Source of the DNA: Gliomastix tumulicola
Lineage: Eukaryota; Ascomycota; Sordariomycetes; Hypocreales; Bionectriaceae
NCBI GenBank assembly: GCA_001599755.1
Contig: BCHX01000002.1
Location: 3,330,330 to 3,394,329 of the forward strand
Length of the DNA stretch: 64,000 nucleotides
Direction of reading: 5' to 3'
This document shows positions 21,932-33,746 of the stretch, one piece after another; position 1 is the stretch's first letter; each line of letters starts with the position of its first letter. The translations under genes and the position numbers were made by a program. The notes under the pieces are model-generated. The model was not told the origin of the DNA and searched no databases. It saw only the letters and a program-made list of their open reading frames with translations.

Positions 21932-24294
21932 ATGGACTCGACTTGTGTGCTTTGTGGCGCTCCCATCTCGTACAGCAGTGCCCAGCGCTGGCTGCGAGAA
22001 TTTCGTGCCAGTAAGCCCCCCTTGTTTCAGTCGGCATGTTTGTATGATTTTTTACATCCCAGTTAACATCCAGTCTCTGAGTATACGTTGAGGACAATCA
22101 GTGGGATGCCGTAAAGATTTCGGGCGTCGGCCTCGCGGAGGAAGACGAGTACGACGCCGTGTGCCCTGAGCACCGGCACCGGCGCTATGATGACGAGGGC
22201 CTCGATCCTGACTCAACCATTGCCATCCATCTTAGTAGAGCGACGCTGGATCCTAAGCCGGCTCATGGCTTACAGCCATTATCTTTCGCTGGATTCGGGT
22301 TTCACTCTGCGTGCTGGGATATTTTGACGATGATCTTTCGGCCTGATCCTCAACATGTCTTCCAGCTCTGCCTGTCCATGCCTATTGGCTCCGCCGACAT
22401 TCTAGATTGGGGCCACGACTATGAAGGGGCAGCGGTATATTCGACCACCGGCCCAGTTCCCCAGATCACCCGCCGCAGCCTGGCTACTGCTGCCAAAGGC
22501 GCCGTGTATCAAGCCAACCCTCTTGAGAGCATTGAGCTTCGTCAAGCAACAGGCCGCGTCCCTCGACTTGAAGCGAATTCCACGGCACTTAACTCTGGCT
22601 CCACTACCGATGGTTTTGCTCGAATGCCCCCAGAAATCCTCGAGCATGTCTTCAACTATCTCCCTTCGCGCGATGTGGCTCATGCTCGGCTGGCATCGAG
22701 GACATTTGCCTCGGTAATACTGTCAGAGGGCTTTTGGGCGTCAAGATTTCAGCCAAGCTTCGAGTTCCAGCACATCTTCGAGGTTTCTTCCCACTCACCG
22801 CAGTCTTGGAGGACATTGTATGCCATTCTTCGTAATGGCGCTCAGTCCGCGCCAGGTCTGGACAATCGGCGCCGTGTCTGGGGCCTAGGCCAAAAGATTC
22901 AGGCCTTGTACAGCCAAATGGTGGAATCATCTTGTCACGGATCACCTGTAGCAACCCTGCTTGAGCCAAGTTTGCCCAAGGATACTGGTAATTGGCATCT
23001 AGCCAAGGCTAGTCTTGAGCCTCTAGCATCGACAACGTTTCCCTATGGATGCCGACCCTTACGCTCCCGACTCGTCGAGCTGTCTTCACCTCTTAACACG
23101 ACGCAGTTCTTTGTTTCCTTTGTTCTCGTCAATGACAGCAGATTTATATCTGGCATACGATTTGTCGCGGAAGACGGATCCTCTCATCGCCTTGGCTATA
23201 TCCATCCGGCAGCCGAGGAATCCATCTGTCTCCCGGCGCAGAGCCCCATACAGGGATGGTACTTCGCCGTAGATATCGCCGGCATAAAGGCCATTGCAAT
23301 ACGTTCCACCGACGGGACAATGTCCCCTTGGGTTGGTGAGAGGGGCAATCTACCACTTTGGCATCTGTCTACCTCTTCCGATATCCATAGAGTCAAGGCT
23401 GAATTTGATGTAAGTTATCCCCAGTCGCCTCGTTCCTTTGTTCCCCTCCTCGCTTTATATTTGAAGGGGAGCGTGTTCTCCTGCAGACTCGGTCGCCTTT
23501 GAAATCCGCATACTAAGTCCACATAGACACTTAAACTCGTGTCTTTTGGCTTTGAGGCACCGACGAATCTCCCCCATCACATCCTTTTCCGTGACAGTTG
23601 TCTCTGGACTCCGGACATACCGCCGACTGCGACACGCTATGATCTTATGGGTGATAACAACACGCCGCCCGAGACTTTTAGTACACCATTCACGACTGCC
23701 TTCTTCGGGGGCTCTCGCAGTCCGGATCCATCCACGCTCACTCAAGTCGTGGCCTATACCTTTGATAGTGACCTCCTCACAGGGTTGGAATTCCTGCACA
23801 CCGATAGCACGCATGACGTGCTGCTGGGAAGGCGTGGGCCTTTCGGCGACGACTTCCCCAAGAACCGATGTAACATGCCCTCAGAGGATCGGCGTATCCC
23901 CTTCGCAATCGATGGACCCGGTGGGGAGAGGATTACGGGTATTCAGGTTGAGGTTAGCTGCCATGATATTCAAGGAGTCAAGGTGGGCATCTATGCTTTC
24001 TTCTTCTCGCGGCGAACGACGACGCTTATATGTGGCTTTGCAGATTGAAACCGATTTTGGCCGAGTGCATTCTACTGCCTCCCATTCCGATCCTGGCGAA
24101 AAATGGATTCACGTTCGACCATCTGGCTCGACGCTTATCGGCATATTTACAATGAGTGTCAGTCCACGATCCATCCCGGTGTCGGTGTTATATCTGTATC
24201 TAACCAGGAGTCTTCCCACCTTTAGGACCACTATATCCGGGACATTGGTCTGCTCTCGATGGATGAGAATGATCCTCTAGATGGGACATTATAA
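21932..24294 (+). CDS. F-box protein
   Basis: Five exons (21932-22010, 22082-23409, 23527-23982, 24044-24157, 24226-24294) give 681 residues. The N-terminus has a CxxC element (CVLCGAPISY) and the run WLREFRAIYVEDNQWD, a signature shared by a fungal F-box family. The F-box itself (RMPPEILEHVFNYLPSRDVA) is at about residues 206-242. The rest is a large beta-rich domain with repeated GxxFVAEDGSSHRLGY and GLEFLHTD-like elements. By family, it would bind Skp1 in an SCF ubiquitin ligase, with the C-terminal domain selecting the target; the target is unknown. Splice phases are consistent throughout, and the second junction uses the acceptor at 22080-22081 because the nearer AG breaks the frame. Confidence 0.85.
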
Positions 24295-24723
24295 CATTGG
24301 CAATGATAGCATCCAATGTCGTCATTGGTTTATCCTGTACTTACCCACCCGAGCCACTCCCATCCCCCTCAATAGACAATCCGATATCGCATTTGACGTT
24401 CCCCCGTGTCCCCGCCTCACCCCGGCTGCACCTGCTTCTATTGTAACCTTACTCCATGACCTTTAAGCGAGTGTGATCCTTTGTTATAGGAGGCCAAGCT
24501 GGGAATATAGACCAGGACCACCGATCTGGAAGGCCAAAATCCGGAAATGGCGACACCGGCCGTAAACCGGTAAGAGGCATCGGCAAAAGCACCGAACTGA
24601 CGTTGAGGCCAAGAGATTACAGCATCCAGCACACCCATAAATACAATGCTCTACCGAATTCCTGGCAGCTTCCTCTTCTCTCTCTTACCTATCAACTACT
24701 TCTTCAGAGGAGACGAACGGAAA
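24295..24723. other. Intergenic region and leader of the FAD oxidase gene
   Basis: No gene seen. An ATAAATA element at 24637-24643 lies only a few bases before the ATG at 24646. If it is the TATA box, that ATG would be at or before the transcript start, which favours the ATG at 24724. Confidence 0.45.
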
Positions 24724-25788
24724 ATGAGCATTCATCACAGCCCTGACGTTGTCGTCATCGGCGGCGGCATCGTCGGCTCCTCAATCGCCTACCACCTCTC
24801 CCAACATACCAACGTGACCATCGTTGCCAAAGAGCTCGGCGGCGTAGCGACGCCCAACTCGTTTGCCTGGCTCAATGCCGTGTCTGGCGACCCCCAGTAC
24901 TACTACGACTTCCGCTTCCGGTCCTTGGAGCGCTGGAGGGAGATCGGCGAGGAGGTGCCGGAGCTCGCCATCCGCTGGGCGGGGACCCTGGACTGGAGCT
25001 TGGAGGCCGAGGAGCTCGACGCGTACATAGCGAAGTACGTCGGCTGGGGCTCGGACATTGTCCGCGTGGACCACTCGACGTTGAGCAGTCTTGAGCCTGG
25101 CTTCGAGCAGAGCGGTATCCCGGAATGGGGAGCCCATTCTCGCGAGGACGGCGCGCTTGAGGCGCATGTCGCTGCGCGCCAGCTGATAGCCAGCGCTGAG
25201 AAGAACGGCGCTACATACCTCCAAGGAGAAGTCACGGGCTTCCTCAAGAAACACGGCCGTGTCAGCGGCGTCGTCACCTCCAATGGAAGCATCCACGCTC
25301 GACATGTCGTCGTCGCCGCCGGGCTCGGCAGCGTGGACCTACTCGCTTCGGAGAACGTGACACTACCCTTGGCAGGCCAGGCCGGCCTCCTGGTGAACTC
25401 CCAACCGACCGAGACCAAGTTTGTGAGCGGAGTCGTCTACAACCAGGATATCCATATCCGACAGACACTCGACGGCCGCATCCGTGCAGGCGGCAGCGTC
25501 CAGGGCGATGATCCGCAGCAGGTGGCAGAGAAGACATTTGCGCTCGTGAAGAAGGCTCTGAAAGACAGTGGGAGCCTCGAGCTTGACTACTTCACCATCG
25601 GATACAGGCCCATGCCCGAGGATGGGCTGCCTATCCTCGGAGCCACGGGCGTGGACGGGCTGACGGTTGCCGTGATGCACTCTGGCGTTACCAACGCTGC
25701 GCTTGTTGGGGAGCTTTTGAGCAAGCAGATCTTGACGGGAGAAAGTGATCCTGCCTTGGCTGACTTTCAGCTTGATCGCTTCCAGTGA
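24724..25788 (+). CDS. FAD-dependent oxidoreductase, DAO (D-amino-acid oxidase-like) family
   Basis: 354 residues from the ATG at 24724; an in-frame ATG at 24646 would add 26 residues, but a TATA-like element lies just before it. The FAD-binding dinucleotide motif is VVVIGGGIVGSSIAYHL (from about residue 9). A second flavin-contacting segment is HVVVAAGLGSVDLL, and the C-terminal family signature is IGYRPMPEDGLPILG, then HSGVTNAALVGELLSKQI. This matches DAO-fold oxidases (glycine oxidase / sarcosine oxidase-like), which oxidise amine substrates and release peroxide. Intronless. Substrate unknown. Confidence 0.88.
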   Translation: MSIHHSPDVVVIGGGIVGSSIAYHLSQHTNVTIVAKELGGVATPNSFAWLNAVSGDPQYYYDFRFRSLERWREIGEEVPELAIRWAGTLDWSLEAEELDAYIAKYVGWGSDIVRVDHSTLSSLEPGFEQSGIPEWGAHSREDGALEAHVAARQLIASAEKNGATYLQGEVTGFLKKHGRVSGVVTSNGSIHARHVVVAAGLGSVDLLASENVTLPLAGQAGLLVNSQPTETKFVSGVVYNQDIHIRQTLDGRIRAGGSVQGDDPQQVAEKTFALVKKALKDSGSLELDYFTIGYRPMPEDGLPILGATGVDGLTVAVMHSGVTNAALVGELLSKQILTGESDPALADFQLDRFQ

Positions 25789-26322
25789 GGGTCCGAGACG
25801 GAGGTTCCCACAAGTTGCTGGTCCAACGTGCCTTGCACATTCATGCAATCATTGACGAGAGTAGACACATGGCTGTTGCGAGGTTCTCGGGAAGATTAAC
25901 ACTTAACGGGCACATAGTAAACCATGCATTAACTTCATAATCCCATGCATCACTTTTTACTGGTTTCCCAGACTTAACACCCTTCATAATATGATCCAAC
26001 TATCCTTTCTCCTCTAAGCGGTAAGTATAGAGGAGGAGGAATGGCGGAGCGTAATGATTGCGCCAGAAAACTACTATACCTCGGAACTATTCTTCTCACA
26101 GAAGAGTTCTAATGCTGCATAAGCTAGTGAGGAACGCGTAATTTCGAGGATTTACTATAAAACAAACACCAAGATTCCCACATACGACCATACCTTTGAG
26201 CCAATACGGGATTCCGTCAAGGTCTTTCTTAATGTTGAGACATATGTAGTAGGACACGGAGGCGCGTGGTGGCGAAATAGGACGTTGGTCAACAGCTCAT
26301 TCCTTTGGTACCACATTGTTAG
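25789..26322. other. Intergenic region, AT-rich
   Basis: About 530 bp between the FAD oxidase and the kinase gene. AT-rich, no gene or repeat identified. It should hold the kinase promoter. Confidence 0.6.
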
Positions 26323-27877
26323 ATGCTGACTAACCAATCCCAGAAAATTCCTTTCCTGATCGGCTGCCTTTCACGCATGCTCTTCGGCCGCTCCCGCATC
26401 ACCCACTCCCGACGTCTTGCTCCGTTTGCGCTCTTCTCATTCTCGACTCTTTTGTCTACCAACCAGTACGAGGTGCTCTGGAGGCTATTGGCGCAGTTGA
26501 GGATGGACTCCCGCTCTACCCCGAGCAGCACGAATCCCGTCCCGGAGACGGACTGCGCGAGCCAGCCGCGTGTCGAGCTGAGTGACAAGGGCAGTTTTGT
26601 CTGTTCCAACGAGGAGCTGGACGTCGAAGATGTCTCAGAGCCCCTGGCAAGATACACGCAGGGCCTCTACTATCCCCTCTCGATCGGTGAGGTCCTGAAC
26701 AGCACATACCAGATCGTGCATAAGCTGGGATGGGGAGGCTTCTCCACCGTCTGGATGGCGCGACACGTGGAAAATCACAAGATGGTCGCTCTCAAGGTCA
26801 TCATCCCCCGAGGAGGTGCGGAGGGGTGTGAACCAGGCGCGAAGGAGACAAGCGACCTCGAGGAGCGCGAGCTGGAAATGCAACAGGAAATCCTTCGGTG
26901 CGTAGCCGACACGTCACACCTTCTGACGTTCATAGACACGTTCTCTCTTCTGAGTCCCAAGGGCTCTCACACTGTCTTGGTATTTCCTGTTCGTGGCCCG
27001 AACCTACGATACGGCTTGAGACGCGTGCCCGTCAGGGATAGAATGAGGGGCGCTAAGCAACTGCTCCTGGCCCTGAAGTCCCTTCAGGAGGCCGACATCA
27101 TTGTTCGCGGTAAGTCCCAACAACACCACCACTCCTTACCTCCCCTGGATGAACACATCCTATCGCTTCTTCCCCGTGACGCTACTCTTTCTCACTCCAA
27201 CGTCAGACCTCAATAGCGGCAGCGTCCTCTGGGATATTGGCAATGTCGAGGAGTACTCTATCAGGACAGCCTACGAAACGTTCGGCCGCCCTCAGAAAGC
27301 TCCCGTGTGGACAGAAACATGGAAGGAAGGAGAGCTAGTCAAACCGGTAGAGGTGGCACACGACCGAATACGTGGCAACATCTTCCTCGCCGACTTTGGC
27401 CTGGCCTTCAAACACGGCACGCCGGTGCGGCAGAAGTGGCAGTCTCCCGCCGTATTCTGCGGTCCCGAGCGCTTCCATGGCTTTGATCCCAGCTTTGCGG
27501 GTGATATGTGGAGCTACACATGTCTGCTCATCGAACTCTACCTGGGGATGCAGCCCTTGCACGGCAGGGCTGTCTCATCGACGCTGAGCAACTTGGTGGA
27601 CAACATGGGGCCGTTGCCGTCGGAGTGGGCGGATAGATACGAAGGGCCCGGGAAGGCCGACGCGCGGTGGTATGATCAGAGTCAAAGGCCGCATGAGAAT
27701 TTGACACTCGAGGCGATCGCAAGACGGGCGCGTCCAGAGGTGGCGGATGCTGAGATGAGGACGGCGCTCTCGGTCTTCGCCAAAGGGTTGGCGTACCTCC
27801 CCGAGAAGCGCCCATCAGCGGCAGAGCTTCTTCAGGATCACGACTTCCAAGCTCTCATGAAGATTTATGAGTGTTGA
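26323..27877 (+). CDS. SRPK-like serine/threonine protein kinase, altered catalytic loop
   Basis: Exons 26323-27109 and 27207-27877 join in phase 1, giving 485 residues from the first ATG (26377 and 26503 are alternatives). The N-terminus is basic with hydroxy residues (RSRITHSRRLAPFALFSF) and could be a mitochondrial presequence. The lead-in YYPLSIGEVLNSTYQIVHKLG is typical of the SRPK group. The glycine loop is LGWGGFSTV (135-143), and the VALK lysine is Lys158. The catalytic loop reads VRDLNSGSV in place of HRDLKPxN: the Asp (263) is kept, while the His, Lys and metal-binding Asn are replaced. ADFGLA is intact and the activation segment has SPAVFCGPE. Either a weak kinase or a pseudokinase. 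SR-protein substrates are known for true SRPKs; for this one the target is unknown. The split Asp codon across the intron fixes the VRD reading. Confidence 0.85.
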
Positions 27878-28587
27878 TGTCAGACGGAGGTATTCTTGAA
27901 CAATGTATAAATACGGAGCTGCTTGAATTTGATTGTTTCATCGCGCTCACTGCTTGTCTAGGCTTCTCTCATTGTCCATCGATGAGGACTTACCTTCAAT
28001 TAAGTATCCCAAAGCCAGACGTTTGCAACGGTGGCCTTCTGAAAAAGACGAGCTATTGGCCACCTAACATCAGTTATAACCAAGTGAAAAATGATGAGGG
28101 AGTGCTCAGATTGCCTCCGCGAACCACTGGTTCCCCGACTCAGTCTTGTAACAAGGTTGATGCTGTTATAGTAAACTCTGGAGAGGCCTTAGAATGACGA
28201 GAGGCTTGAGTGCTGTAAATTTCATCTTCAGGGACTTCCAGCACCCCGCGAGACCACGTTGCGATGGATGCTGACCCCTAAGCCTGAGTCCGCCTTGACG
28301 GGCTCATCTACTCCGCCTCGGACGCCTAACAAGCTGCCTTGCACTCCACCCCCTGCTGACTGGTGGTGCGCGCACCATAGCGACCTGAAGCTGACTGTGC
28401 CGTCGCCTTGCATGGCCCAGACAGGGCACCTGCCGATAAAATGCGGTGCGGCTGACACCTTCCTTGTCCTCAGCTTTCTACTTATCCTTCTCCTCCATTT
28501 TCCCCTTCACCTCAATTCCCTCCTCTTCACCTGAGCATCCCACGTACTGCCGACGCCATCTGCCGCTTGTAGTGGCAATCCCCGAAA
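27878..28587. other. Intergenic region upstream of the NACHT gene
   Basis: About 710 bp. Contains the promoter of the NACHT gene; from about 28470 it is CT-rich (TCCTCCATTTTCCCCTTC), like a leader. No gene seen. Confidence 0.6.
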
Positions 28588-31451
28588 ATGGCAGAGCTGG
28601 CCGGCCTCAGCGTCGCTGCCAATGTAGCCCAGTTCGTCGTGTACGGGATCCAGGGCGCCCAGATCCTGTGCAGGGCTTACCAGAGTACCGACGATTTCGT
28701 CCAGGAGCAGTCTGAGATGGCGAGCCTCGTGCGCAGGGTGAGAACCAGCGCCGGCTCCCTCGACGCATCGTCCGGCGTCCGGGTTGATGCGGATCTGGCA
28801 AGCATCCGCGACCAGGCACAGAGGCTGGCCTCGACGTTGACAGTCAAATTCGACAAGTTCGCCAAGTTACAGGAGCAAGTGGATCGAGGCAGTCACCGGG
28901 CCAGGTTTCAGATCGCAGTACAGTCTCTCTGGACCAAACGGGACGTGGAGCGACTTCTGAAAAGACTGATGACGTTGAGGGATGGTATAAGCCACAGCTT
29001 GGTCGACATGACCAGGTATGTCTCCCACGGCCAGCCCGCCTTGATCTCCTGTGGTCACATTTACGAACCCTTTGTAGTGAAACGCTTGGCAAAATGTTGC
29101 ACACCGTCGATGGCTTGAAATCGGTCACCGAGGCAAACCAGGCAGAAGTCTCGAGGAAGCTCGGGCTCCTTCACGACGAACTTGTCCTTGCTCGGCAGGA
29201 GATGACTGCCGCGTCCGAGGGCAAAGTGGCTGTCCTCTTCGAGACAATGATGAAAAATACACTCAGCTTTACCGAGGAGTATACGCTGAGATTCAAGGTA
29301 GAGGCTATACTTCAGAGCCTCACCTTTGGCAATATTGTAGATCGCGAGTCCAATATCCCGCGAGCTCATCAAAGCACGTTTGAATGGGCCCTCTCGGAAA
29401 CTGGACTTTTGACCACCTTGCCAGACTGGCTGCGGTCTGGCAGAGGCGTGTATTGGATTGAGGGGAAAGCAGGATCCGGGAAATCCACGCTCATGAAGTT
29501 TCTGCAGCAAGAGAACAGAACCAGGTCCCTCCTGGAAGAGTGGGCAAATAGCCGACGCCTGGCCATGGTGAGCCACTATTTCTGGGCCCCTGGCACGGAG
29601 ATGCAGAGAAGCCTCCTGGGCCTGTTTCGCACCCTCCTTTTCCAGATCTTCCTTCAAGAGCCTAGGCTCATAGCTCAAATATGCGGCTCGCGAATGTATC
29701 AAGAATATGGGTACATGCAGCCGTGGACCTTGCAAGAGCTCGAGTCTTGCTTCGAGGCCTTGTCAGAGATACAGGATCTGTCTTGGAGATTTTGCTTCTT
29801 TATTGACGGGTTAGACGAGTTCGAAGGCGACCACGAGAGACTCATCGATATCATCCGTTCAATTTCCAAATCCACCAATATCAAGATCTGCGTGGCCAGC
29901 AGACCTTGGATACCCTTTCAGAATGCATACGGAAGTAGTCCTCGGAAGCTATCTGTTCACGAGTTTACCGAGGCGGATATCAGAAAATATGCCCAGGACG
30001 AGCTGACACGCAGCACTCACTACCAGAAGCTGCAAGTCCAGTCGCTAGATCAGGCCGCCTCGCTCATACGAGAAATATCGGATGCGGCAGACGGAGTCTT
30101 CCTCTGGGTTTATCTGGTCGTACGAGATTTGCGTCGAGGCCTGTCGAACAACGATGACCTAGCCACACTCCGGAGGCGGCTCCAGGCTATGCCCCACGAC
30201 CTACACAACTACTTCGAGCGGATGCTGAACTCGATCGATCAGGTGTACTGGGAAGAAGCGCGTTCACTGCTCGGCATCTTGGCGCACACGAGGTTACCAT
30301 TGAGCACCCTCCTCACGTGGGCGCACCGGAACTCTCGAGGATTTTCTCTCGCCGACATCATGCTGGATTTTCCCCCGCACAAAGGAACCGACTCCGTCAC
30401 GAGAAAGGCCGTTGAGTGGCGCCAGAGGATCTTCCAGGAGCCGCAAGAGGCACGGGCCAACCGCTACGACGCAGAGCTGGAGAAGCAGAGAATAGTAGCG
30501 CGATGCGGAGACCTTATTCATGTCACCGCCAAGGGGGTTCCTCTCTCGGAGAGCGATGATCGGCTCGCTCATCGAGTTGTCTTCCTGCACCGCACCGTCG
30601 CCGAGTTCATAGGCCCCGCGCTGGATAGGCGTTCGAACCGAGACGAAGCGAGAGGCGTGGGACGATCACTCATACCCATAGTGGCGCTATTCGATACATG
30701 CATGGCGCTCCTCTTGTCGTGGATTCTCCCTCTTTCCTCCCCTGACTGGCCGAAGTATCGGAAATGGATGGTGTGCTTGGCGTTGGAGGCGAAGCAACAC
30801 GCGCCGTCAGCCTACCTTCACCTCATCCACAGCTATTGTGTTATGCTCAGGATGACTAACAGTGCACTGGATCCAGAGAACGTCGACCTGCTGGTCGGAG
30901 CAGCCATGGCATCCGACACCGCCGCGGATGCGTGCCTCTGTGATGGGAGCAAGGTCCTGCATATATGGGAAACATGTTTCTGGGTCCTGCACTGCAGAGA
31001 CTGCCGTGCCGACTACTCGACGATGTCGCCACAGCTGATGGGGTCCATCGTGCGTAAGCCAAAGGTTCTCTCACTCCTTACCGACGGCGAGGTTCACGAG
31101 AAGGAGCTTCCCAATCTCAACCTCAGCGTTGTGAAGGCGCTCGTAGGAGCATGGCGGCCCAGGGCGGACTTGCGCTACTGGTGCTCCAGCCTCGGAGACT
31201 TGACCCGTCAGACCGCTCACCAGGCGCCTGCGAATATGCAGGACGTTTGCCGCGTCATTATACAGAGCGTAGCGCAACGGTTCAGCTACGATGACAGTGC
31301 GCTGCGCTACCTGCGTGAGATACCCGCCATACAAGCGGCCGATCCTACGGGGAAGATGGTGGAACGGGAGTTTAGACTTGCGGCTCGTAAAGCGCGTGCC
31401 CCAAGAGGAATCTCGATGAAGCTATATGGCTCGGGTGATGAAAACGTATAA
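28588..31451 (+). CDS. NACHT-domain STAND NTPase (fungal NLR-like)
   Basis: Exons 28588-29015 and 29078-31451 (phase 2) give 933 residues. The N-terminus (ELAGLSVAANVAQFVVYGIQ) is the helical fungal STAND N-terminal/Helo-like domain, probably an effector or signalling domain. The NACHT P-loop is GKAGSGKS (272-279) and the Walker B is FFIDGLDEFEG (384-394). Then come SRPW, the LxxYF helix (MPHDLHNYFERML) and winged-helix parts common to NACHT proteins. The C-terminal ~350 residues are helical with no ankyrin, WD40 or TPR repeats I can recognise, so this is a repeat-less architecture. By family, such proteins oligomerise on sensing a ligand and can trigger programmed cell death or incompatibility. 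The ligand and outcome here are unknown. Confidence 0.9.
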
Positions 31452-31897
31452 GTCCTTTCAGGACGAAACTCGAGGATGACAAGATGGAAGGAACGCACCA
31501 AGGGCCCTCACTTTCGAACAGACAGTATCGAGGATTCCTGAATCTACCACAAGCAGTATGCCTTATCTCATGTACAGTGACGTCCTCGATCAAGAGTGGC
31601 TTAGACCCGCTGTGCTCTCTGCCAATGGTAAAAGCCTTACAGTAGCGGCGAGGTGGTGATGCTGTATTGGTTGGCATCAAAGTACGGTTTTGTACGTTCT
31701 GATTGGAAGGATAAAGATGCTAGCGCTGCTCATATCCACGTGCCCTCTCTCGTTGGGAGGAAAAATGAGGCAGCTCACTCACTCCTCCTCATCCGTAGAT
31801 AAGAAACCCCGCATCCCCCTTTCATCTGCCCCCTCCCCCATCTCACCCTTCCTGCATCTCTCTCGGTCGGCATCTACCAGATTCTTTCTTTCTTTTT
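31452..31897. other. Intergenic region
   Basis: Between the NACHT gene and the ankyrin-type relic. It ends in a strong pyrimidine tract (TTTCTTTCTTTTTTTGCAACGCAG) that looks like an intron 3' end, suggesting that an upstream exon once existed. Confidence 0.45.
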
Positions 31898-32734
31898 TTG
31901 CAACGCAGTGAGACCTGGACCAGGTTCCTCGCTGGGTCCCGGGGCATCAAGTACGACGTGTCGTCCTGGGGTATGCAGTGTGGTTCCAGATGCCTGTGCA
32001 GCGGGAGCTGGGAAGTTCAGTTCCGGCCTCCGCCGTGGCTATACGCAAGGCGGTTGATCGTTTCAGGCAACCGGCAGATACTGTTCTCCCTGCCATCTCC
32101 AAGGATACTTCTGTCGAGCGACGCTCTATGGAATGAGCTTTCTGATTCAGCTCAGTCGGTACGAAATCAGGTCACAAGAGGGCAACCTTCTATCCGGACG
32201 ACCAGACGGAAGGAGGGCTAGGAATCATGGCGGTGAGGGGACATCAGTGCTTAATGCACGATTCGGCAAAGTCTGGGTAAGGAATGGCTGAAGCACTCGC
32301 AGGGAATGAATGGGCCAAAGATATGACTGATCGGATCAGTCGAGCACCTTTACATTGGGCTGCTAAGGGAGGCCATGTCGAGGCGATAGAGCAGCTTATT
32401 GACGCGGGTGCTGATGTCAGTATCAAGGATGGAAGCAGTTTGGGAAGATGCGTCAGAAAATGGAGAGGTTGATGATGCAGATGAGACCGAAGGAGTGGAT
32501 CAAACACTCGAGAGTGAAGATCTGTCAGAGGGACGTGGAAACGGAGATGGAGAGGAAGGATCTGAGAGCGCGCGTGATGATGAGCAAGAATGTGACCACC
32601 ACGAACGACCCCGGGTGAGCAGAATGTTGGACTATGATCGGATTACGCAGATTTACTCTAAACAAGGCATTCTCGTCTATAATCACGAGGTTGACACTTC
32701 CAGCTCACGTGAGTTTCTGCAGAGGTATGAATGA
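31898..32734 (+). pseudogene. Remnant of a fungal ankyrin-repeat gene
   Basis: Three disconnected coding traces in order. The frame from 31898 encodes a Cys-containing lead (GMQCGSRCLCSG) and SWEVQFRPPPWLYARRLI, then ELSDSAQSVRNQVTRGQPSI. This resembles the linker and first repeat of fungal ankyrin proteins with an N-terminal regulatory domain. The frame from 32284 carries one good ankyrin unit (APLHWAAKGGHVEAIEQLI, then DAGADVSIKD). A third frame to 32734 is acidic and ends in LDYDRITQIYSKQGIL. None joins another in frame without a break, and there is no proper start. I infer a truncated, frameshifted relic. An active gene with several tiny introns is less likely but not excluded. Confidence 0.45.
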
Positions 32735-33746
32735 GGTAGTGACCCTACTATAGGAATGAGGCCGGTCTGTTCACCAGCTCGGTTTGTGTAATTTGGTGAG
32801 TGGTTCTCAGCTTTTAGCTACGAGCCATATGGCAACCTTTATGAGCTTGATGGCATTCATATTGTATGGTTCATCTATATGACCGGCTTCTAATCATCAG
32901 AAGCTTCGTTGAATGTGCCCAAGCAGGTGTGCACCCAGATTCAACAAATTCTTTAGGGTACATGTGGGTTAAGGAAGGATGTCAAGAGCCGTGCCTCACT
33001 GTTCGCTCAAAGCAGAGCGGGAGAGATGGTTCCAGGAGGTGTCAGCAAGCGGAGGGGCCCCAGTATCACTTGTCTAATGGAGGCACAGTAACACCCTCGT
33101 ACTCAGCCAGACAAACCAAGCTAACTATGGTCTCCGCGTAGTTAATTCCCTACCAGTCCCAATTTCTTCTGAGAGAGATTTAGCTTCTTGATAATAGGCT
33201 GGACAGGCATAAGCTGACGATTTATCTTTGGCCTTCCGCTCTCATAAGGCCCCTTTCATTCAAGGCTGAAGACACAGCAATCAGTTTCTGGGGAGTCTTT
33301 TACCCCGCGAAATGAGCAAAAAGTCCATGCATCGGAGTGACTCAAAAGGCAGGTAAAAGAGCGGTCGGACCGGGGCGGCGGGGTGGGATCACTATAATAA
33401 CTCGTGTTTCCCCGAGTACAGGGAGTATGCTTGGCTGGGCGGGCCGCCGGGGCAGCTTCCCTGGAAACCCCAGAAATCGCGTCACATACTATATCAACGC
33501 GCGCAGGGGTGCCGAATGAACGAGCAATAAGCACTGTCTAACTACATCAAGACCATGTGCAAGGATACTGGAGTCCGAATCCCTACCCCAAACTTATCAT
33601 ACCCTGGCTACTTGGCGTCTACCAAGAACACCAGGTACAAGTACAAATAGCCAGATGCCAGCCCTTCACGGCTCCCCTCAAGTCGCGTCTAGTCTCCACC
33701 TGCCTGGCTGGAAGACAACCTAGGAAAGCCCTCTATTTCCGCCGCC
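32735..33746. other. Intergenic region upstream of the tannase/feruloyl esterase gene
   Basis: About 1 kb. No convincing gene. A TATATCA element lies at about 33489-33496, some 250 bp before the esterase start. Confidence 0.55.
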
